Source: Chitinispirillaceae bacterium (GTDB taxonomy: Bacteria > Fibrobacterota > Chitinivibrionia > Chitinivibrionales > Chitinispirillaceae). From it: DNA of 64,000 nt. Shown here in pieces: positions 59,659 through 64,000 of this stretch. The stretch is taken from assembly GCA_016932075.1 (NCBI GenBank), contig JAFGDP010000123.1:16573-80572 (forward strand), in the 5' to 3' direction. The notes under the pieces were generated by a model. The model had not been told where the DNA came from, did no database searches, and worked only from the letters and a program-made list of their open reading frames with translations. How positions within the stretch are numbered: position 1 is the first letter of the stretch; each line of letters begins with the position of its first letter. The translations under genes were made by a program, and so were the position numbers.

Positions 59659-60384
59659 ATGTCAAAACAAAAGAATACCTTCCGGCGAATCCTTCTCAAG
59701 CTTTCCGGCGAAGTGCTTGCCGGCGAAGCCGGCCATGGGATTGACGCTCAAACATGCCAGACCATTGCCCGGGAAATCGCGGCCGTTCACCGGACCGGCG
59801 TCGAAATCGGGATCGTCGTCGGCGGGGGCAACCTCATGCGCGGCGCGAACACGGTCGCCATAGACCGGGTTGTCGCCGACACCATGGGAATGCTGGCGAC
59901 CGTCATGAACTCCCTCGCTCTCAATAATTTCCTTGAAAAAGAAGGGTGCCGGTGCAGGGTACTCACGGCAGTAGCCATCCAGGGATCGGGTGATTATTAT
60001 ACGCCTGGCCTGGCACGCGAGTATCTGGCAAAAGGAACTATTATCATTATCGCTGGCGGAACCGGCAATCCTTTCTTTACTACCGACACTGCCGCAGCCT
60101 TGCGGTGCGCTGAAATAGAAGCCGACGCCCTTTTAAAGGCCACGAAAGTGGACGGGGTGTATGACAGCGATCCGGCAAAAAATCCTTCGGCACGCAAACT
60201 TAAAAGGCTTACGCACGGGGAGGCTCTGGCGAAACGCCTCCGTATTATGGACGCCACCGCCTTTTCATTCTGCATGGAACACAGCATTCCCATCATCATA
60301 TTCAAACTGCTCCAAAAAGGCAACCTTCGCAAAACACTTGAAGGTCGGGAAACAGGTTCAATCGTCACCACGGGAGGTCGATGA
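59659..60384 (+). CDS. pyrH: UMP kinase
   Basis: PyrH phosphorylates UMP to UDP. The 241-residue protein shows LLKLSGEVLAG, GIVVGGGNLMRG, DTMGMLATVMNSLAL, GTGNPFFTTDTAAALRC, and ATKVDGVYDSDPAKNP, the amino acid kinase family pattern. It sits between tsf and frr in the order found in most bacteria. Its stop overlaps frr. Confidence 0.97.
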   Translation: MSKQKNTFRRILLKLSGEVLAGEAGHGIDAQTCQTIAREIAAVHRTGVEIGIVVGGGNLMRGANTVAIDRVVADTMGMLATVMNSLALNNFLEKEGCRCRVLTAVAIQGSGDYYTPGLAREYLAKGTIIIIAGGTGNPFFTTDTAAALRCAEIEADALLKATKVDGVYDSDPAKNPSARKLKRLTHGEALAKRLRIMDATAFSFCMEHSIPIIIFKLLQKGNLRKTLEGRETGSIVTTGGR

Positions 60385-60944
60385 TGAGTGCGTTTCAGAT
60401 CATTAGCGCGGAAGCAAGTCAACGCATGCAGAAAGCCATTGATTCGCTGAAAAAGGAACTGTCGCGCATCCGGACAGGCCGCGCCAGCCCCGCCTTGCTC
60501 GACGGTATAACGGTGGAGTATTACGGATCTCCCCTGCCGATCAACCAGGTTGCCAATATCTCCATTCCGGACGCACGGCTCATCATGATACAACCGTGGG
60601 AAAAAAACATGCTCAGTCCGATCGAAAAGGCGATCCAGGTATCAGAACTTGGTCTCAACCCGCAGAACGATGGTAATCTGCTGCGCTTGCCGATTCCCCC
60701 GCTCTCGGAGGAACGTCGAGGAGAACTGTTTAAAAACTGTAAAAAAATGGGCGAGGAGAGCAAGATCGCCATCCGCAATATCCGCCGCGACGCCAATGAA
60801 AAGATGAAAAAGGCTGAAAAGGACAAAGAGATCACCCAGGACGAGCTAAAAAAAGGGCTCGACGAAATCCAGAAACTGACCGACAGATTCATCAAGAACG
60901 TGGATGATGTGCTTGTGGCAAAGGAAAAGGAGATTATGGAGTAG
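60384..60944 (+). CDS. frr: ribosome recycling factor
   Basis: RRF splits post-termination ribosomes with EF-G. The 186-residue product has LKKELSRIRTGRASPALLDGI, VEYYGSPLPINQVANISIPD, MIQPWEKNML and the hairpin of KDEL-like KDKEITQDELKKGLDEIQKLTD. The start is the second of two ATGs that overlap the pyrH stop (ATGATGA), 6 bp from GGGAGG. Confidence 0.97.
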   Translation: MSAFQIISAEASQRMQKAIDSLKKELSRIRTGRASPALLDGITVEYYGSPLPINQVANISIPDARLIMIQPWEKNMLSPIEKAIQVSELGLNPQNDGNLLRLPIPPLSEERRGELFKNCKKMGEESKIAIRNIRRDANEKMKKAEKDKEITQDELKKGLDEIQKLTDRFIKNVDDVLVAKEKEIME

Positions 60945-61083
60945 CGCCTTTCCCGGCAGGGGCAAGCATTCCGCGCTAACTGAATAACAGATACCAGGCT
61001 TCTGTTGGTTTCACCTTTTTTAATGTACTTCGCCTGCCGTTGCTGCAAATATATGACTGTTATATGAATTATTTTTGCCGTAC

Positions 61084-62247
61084 ATGCCGCAGCGTGTTTC
61101 AATAGAAAAACTGGTCTTCGGCGGATATGGACTTGCCCGGACCGATAAGGGCGCCCTTTTAGTGAGCGGTGTTGCACCGGGTGAAACCGCACTGGTCGAA
61201 CCGTACGCAAAAAAAGGCGGCGTAGCCCTGGCCCGACCGCTCGAAATCATTTTTCCGGCCGCTTCCCGCAGGACCCCGCCTTGCCCTCTTGTAAATATAT
61301 GCGGCGGGTGCGACTGGCTGCATCTTGCATATGATGCGCAGGTTTCGGCGAAACGGGAGATTGTCCGTGAGACCCTGGAGCGTATCGGCAGAATCAAGGA
61401 TTTACCCGGTTTCGAAACCGTATGCGGACCGGAATTTGCCTACCGCCACCGCATCCAGATAAAAATAAGTGCGAATGGTCGCGCCGGTTTTTTTGCCCGA
61501 AATACCACTTCCGTGGTCACGGTGGAACACTGTCCTCTTTTAGTCACGCCCCTCAATGCGCTGCTTTCCGAATTTGCCGCACGCACCGTCACTCCTCCCC
61601 GCGGCCCGGTAACCCTCAAGGCCATTGCTGGTGACGGCAATACGCTCGCATCATGGCCTGTTATTGAAGGACGGACAACCTCACACGTTTTCCTGAACAT
61701 AGACGGCAGGCGGTTCGCACTATCAGGAAACGGCTTTTTCCAGAGTAATCGGCCCCTGCTCAATTCCCTTGGGTCCTGGGTAAAAAACAATGTCGAAGGC
61801 GATTTCTTTTTCGACCTCTATGGGGGGAGCGGCTTTTTTTCAATCATGCTCGCCGACCGTTTCAAGAAGGGAATGCTTGTTGAATCGGTGGAGGCGGAGA
61901 TACGGCAGGCACGGGAAAATTTTCATGCCAACGGTATTTCACATATTGAGGCGCTGGCAGGCCGGGCGGAAGATTTGGCCGGCATGCCCCGGGCCCACCG
62001 CATCGACTGTCTGATCGTCGATCCGCCCCGTCCCGGACTCACCCGAAGCGTTCGCGAAGCCATTGCCCGGATCAAGCCGAAAAAAGTGCTCTATGTGTCG
62101 TGCAATCCGTCCACGCAGGCCAGGGATATAGGTTTTCTGGTGCACAAAGCAGGATACACGATCAGGAAAGCCGCGTTGTTTGATTTTTATCCCAATACGC
62201 ACCACATTGAATGTGCGGCACTGCTCACCCCTCCTGGCTCATCATGA
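61084..62247 (+). CDS. 23S rRNA (uracil-5-)-methyltransferase, RlmD-like
   Basis: A 387-residue SAM-dependent enzyme of the TrmA/RlmC/RlmD group. It has an N-terminal TRAM-like domain (VSIEKLVFGGYGLART), iron-sulphur ligands Cys67, Cys73 and Cys76 plus a later Cys in HCPLL, GFFQSN, the SAM motif DLYGGSGFFS, DPPRPGL, and the nucleophile Cys in YVSCNPSTQARD. It ends in TG-like NTHHIE. The substrate (U747, U1939 or tRNA U54) is not settled; RlmD is the likeliest. ATG 61084 has no clear binding site. Its last 6 bp overlap the convergent beta-helix gene. Confidence 0.9.
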   Translation: MPQRVSIEKLVFGGYGLARTDKGALLVSGVAPGETALVEPYAKKGGVALARPLEIIFPAASRRTPPCPLVNICGGCDWLHLAYDAQVSAKREIVRETLERIGRIKDLPGFETVCGPEFAYRHRIQIKISANGRAGFFARNTTSVVTVEHCPLLVTPLNALLSEFAARTVTPPRGPVTLKAIAGDGNTLASWPVIEGRTTSHVFLNIDGRRFALSGNGFFQSNRPLLNSLGSWVKNNVEGDFFFDLYGGSGFFSIMLADRFKKGMLVESVEAEIRQARENFHANGISHIEALAGRAEDLAGMPRAHRIDCLIVDPPRPGLTRSVREAIARIKPKKVLYVSCNPSTQARDIGFLVHKAGYTIRKAALFDFYPNTHHIECAALLTPPGSS

Positions 62248-63657
62248 TGCGGCATTTCCCCCGTCGCGGCCAGAGTTGCTCTGATAGAACTTCCCCATGA
62301 ACGATTCAAAATGTGCCGGCTCCACGACACCGGTTTCATCATCCATCCCGTCCGGATCAGCGGTGTCGCGGTAATCGCACGCAGCATCAATGTCATCGGC
62401 ATGCGGATCATACACGTCCGGTGTGAGCATCCAGCCTGAAGCGCCGAAACCGGAATCATTGGAGTAGTCGTCTCTGCGGCTGTCCTTGAACGCGACCGGG
62501 ATAGCAATCACCCCTTCAACCGGCTCGACTGCTCCGACCATCCGATTGTCCCGCAGTAGAAAAGCATCTGAACGGTCATTGATACAGAGTGCGCCTTGTC
62601 CACTGAAAAGGTTCTTTCTGACAATACCGCTCGTACCCGCATCAATGCGGATTCCGGCGCCTGTCACGTCCTTTTTATTACCGTTGCCTGCGGTTCCGCA
62701 ATCGATGAGGGTATTATGCTCAATGAACAAATTGGTCGCTGCGCTCCGGCCCGGCTGCGCAAACGCACCACACACCCGTATCGCCTCGTTTTGGCACCGG
62801 ATCATGCAATTATTCTCCACGGTGTGACCGGGACCGTTGATGCGTACGCCGGCCTCACTGTCCATTATCCTGTTCTCAATAATGACAGAATGGGAACCCG
62901 CCGTCACTGCAATCGAGCTTTTGCGGCAGTCTCTCACCAGGTTACCGCGGATCGTGGTGTCACCGCATTTTACGATAATCCCGTCTCCGGTGCATTGTTC
63001 CACGGAATTGTATTCTACGATATGACCGTATTGTCCTGCAGGCGCATCGCCCGACCCGACCACGATGCCGGTGCCATAATTGACAAACTGGTTTTTCCTG
63101 AACACATGATTGGTAATAGGCGCGCCGGAATCGCCGTCCCCCTCAGACACCATAAGAGCGATGGCCCCGCGACCTCCCCTTGATCCTGTCTCGCAATTTC
63201 GTTCGAACCGACACTGCTCAACCACGTTGCACGATCCGCCGGAGCCGCCGAAAAAAAGCGTGCACGACGAGTCGTCCTGCAGACCGCAGTTGACGAACCT
63301 GAGCCGTTCAAAACGGTTGTGTCCGCATGATCCGATAACCGAAATGGCGCCGTGGGACGCCTCATGGAACCCAATGTTCGCCACGATAAGGTTGTTCACA
63401 TCATAGAAAAACCAGCAGGCGCCCTGAACGATGACGCCCTCTTCACCGCTTATCCTGATGGGCTGGTGCAACGTTCCGCAGATTTGAAACGTGACAGCAT
63501 ACGGATACGTTCCGGCTTTGAGCGCAATGGTGTTTCCCGGTCTGACCACCGACAGCGCACGCTCCATAGCGGGGAACGGCGACTCATAGGTGCCGTTCCC
63601 GTTGTCCGCATCGTGATGGGTTACCCAGAGGATTGAAGGATCGTCTTTGTCGAACAT
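62242..63657 (-). CDS. right-handed beta-helix protein without signal peptide
   Basis: A 471-residue protein composed of parallel beta-helix coils. It opens ILWVTHHDADNGNGTYESPFPAMERAL, the PL6/chondroitinase-like lead, and continues with coils such as NRIMDSEAGVRINGPGHTVENN, NLFIEHNTLIDCGTAG and IRKNLFSGQ-type NxxN patterns. There are many Cys for a secreted protein. It lacks an N-terminal signal and the first 10 residues are polar. AGGAAG lies 8 bp ahead of the ATG, which comes 11 bp after the GerW stop. Lyase activity is not shown. Confidence 0.82.
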   Translation of the reverse strand: MFDKDDPSILWVTHHDADNGNGTYESPFPAMERALSVVRPGNTIALKAGTYPYAVTFQICGTLHQPIRISGEEGVIVQGACWFFYDVNNLIVANIGFHEASHGAISVIGSCGHNRFERLRFVNCGLQDDSSCTLFFGGSGGSCNVVEQCRFERNCETGSRGGRGAIALMVSEGDGDSGAPITNHVFRKNQFVNYGTGIVVGSGDAPAGQYGHIVEYNSVEQCTGDGIIVKCGDTTIRGNLVRDCRKSSIAVTAGSHSVIIENRIMDSEAGVRINGPGHTVENNCMIRCQNEAIRVCGAFAQPGRSAATNLFIEHNTLIDCGTAGNGNKKDVTGAGIRIDAGTSGIVRKNLFSGQGALCINDRSDAFLLRDNRMVGAVEPVEGVIAIPVAFKDSRRDDYSNDSGFGASGWMLTPDVYDPHADDIDAACDYRDTADPDGMDDETGVVEPAHFESFMGKFYQSNSGRDGGNAAS

Positions 63658-63668
63658 CGCACTACTTC

Positions 63669-64000
63669 CTACTTCTCTCCCCCCTCATCCTTGCCATCCT
63701 TCTTTTTAAAAAACCGGGAGACCTGCTTTATCGCTTCAGGGGCCATCTCGAGGATCCTGCTAAGACAGGGATCGTCGGGAGTCACCGGATGCACCTGCAC
63801 GCGGTCCTCGGTGACCGCAATAAAGGCCACCGGCGTGATGTTTATGCCGCCGCCCGTACCCGCGCCGGTCGCGCACTTATCGTCCTTGCCCGCCCCGCCA
63901 GCGGCAAAACCGATGGAAACGCGGGACACGGGAATAAGGGTGATATTGCCGGCATTGATCGGCTCACCGATTACGGTTTCAGTCTTGGCAATATACTGCA
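63669..64000 (-). CDS. GerW/YtfJ family protein, 5' end outside window
   Basis: The frame continues past the right edge, so the start is missing and at least 110 residues are present. The visible part, from YIAKTETVIGEP through ITLIPVSRVSIGFAAGGAG to GGGINITPVAFIAVTEDRVQV, matches the YtfJ/GerW sporulation-protein family, which also occurs in non-sporulating bacteria. It ends with a Lys-rich tail (KKKDGKDEGGEK). An internal GTG does not mark the start. It heads the beta-helix gene by 11 bp. Confidence 0.88.
   Translation of the reverse strand, partial: QYIAKTETVIGEPINAGNITLIPVSRVSIGFAAGGAGKDDKCATGAGTGGGINITPVAFIAVTEDRVQVHPVTPDDPCLSRILEMAPEAIKQVSRFFKKKDGKDEGGEK

Overview
The window looks like a chromosomal segment of a Gram-negative, flagellated member of the Fibrobacterota (Chitinivibrionia-like). 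This placement is an inference. It rests on a TIGR02147-type regulator, several secreted proteins ending in sorting-like beta domains, outer-membrane barrel and lipoprotein genes, a Kdo transferase, and a GH57/DUF4912 pair. The base composition is moderately GC-rich. I see no transposase, integrase, phage gene or CRISPR array.

Layout. (1) 1-5.9 kb, minus strand: tRNA-Gln, rplY, pth, rpsF, rpsR, rplI, dapA, dapB and an edge-truncated DUF5683-type membrane protein, a compact translation/lysine run. (2) 6-18.4 kb: envelope and secretion genes, namely a secreted GH31 glycosidase, a three-gene minus-strand unit (TIGR02147 regulator, Kelch/FN3 lipoprotein, secreted protein), an unknown exported protein, a beta-CASP metallo-hydrolase with a NUDIX hydrolase, and a secreted DUF4861 protein. 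A degenerate 21-bp tandem repeat follows at 18.5-18.8 kb. (3) 18.9-26.8 kb: a Ski2-like helicase, two glycosyltransferases, and the selenocysteine locus selC-selA-selB. (4) 27-31 kb: a receiver-only protein, CutA, an unknown protein divergent from a minimal flagellin that has an exact sigma-28 consensus promoter, FliS, a Pal lipoprotein with a strong terminator, and ispG. (5) 32-43.6 kb: a deacetylase-fold protein, an SdiA-regulated-type protein, a large unknown TPR protein, a phosphoesterase, a VanZ-like protein, and a minus-strand operon of lipoprotein, barrel, DUF4912 and GH57 branching enzyme. (6) 43.9-53 kb, plus strand: two tightly overlapping operons, REC-GAF-GGDEF/kdtA/holA/truA/htrA and then DUF4321/gatA/nlpC-P60/pheA. 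(7) 53-55.7 kb: two barrel-like proteins and rpmB on the minus strand. (8) 55.8-62.2 kb, plus strand: an MBL hydrolase, then rplM-rpsI-rpsB-tsf-pyrH-frr, then an RlmD-like methyltransferase. (9) 62.2-64 kb, minus strand: a signal-less beta-helix protein downstream of an edge-truncated GerW/YtfJ gene.

The genes combine housekeeping translation (ribosomal proteins, tRNAs, EF-Ts, RRF, Pth, GatA, the Sec machinery), envelope biogenesis (KdtA, Pal, HtrA, NlpC/P60, glycosyltransferases), alpha-glucan metabolism (GH31, GH57) and motility/signalling. The items I rate most worth a second look are the 21-bp heptad-coding repeat, the flagellin locus with its unknown divergent neighbour, the TIGR02147 regulator unit, and the operon linking a lipoprotein and barrel to GH57/DUF4912. 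All calls come from reading the sequence; no database search was run.
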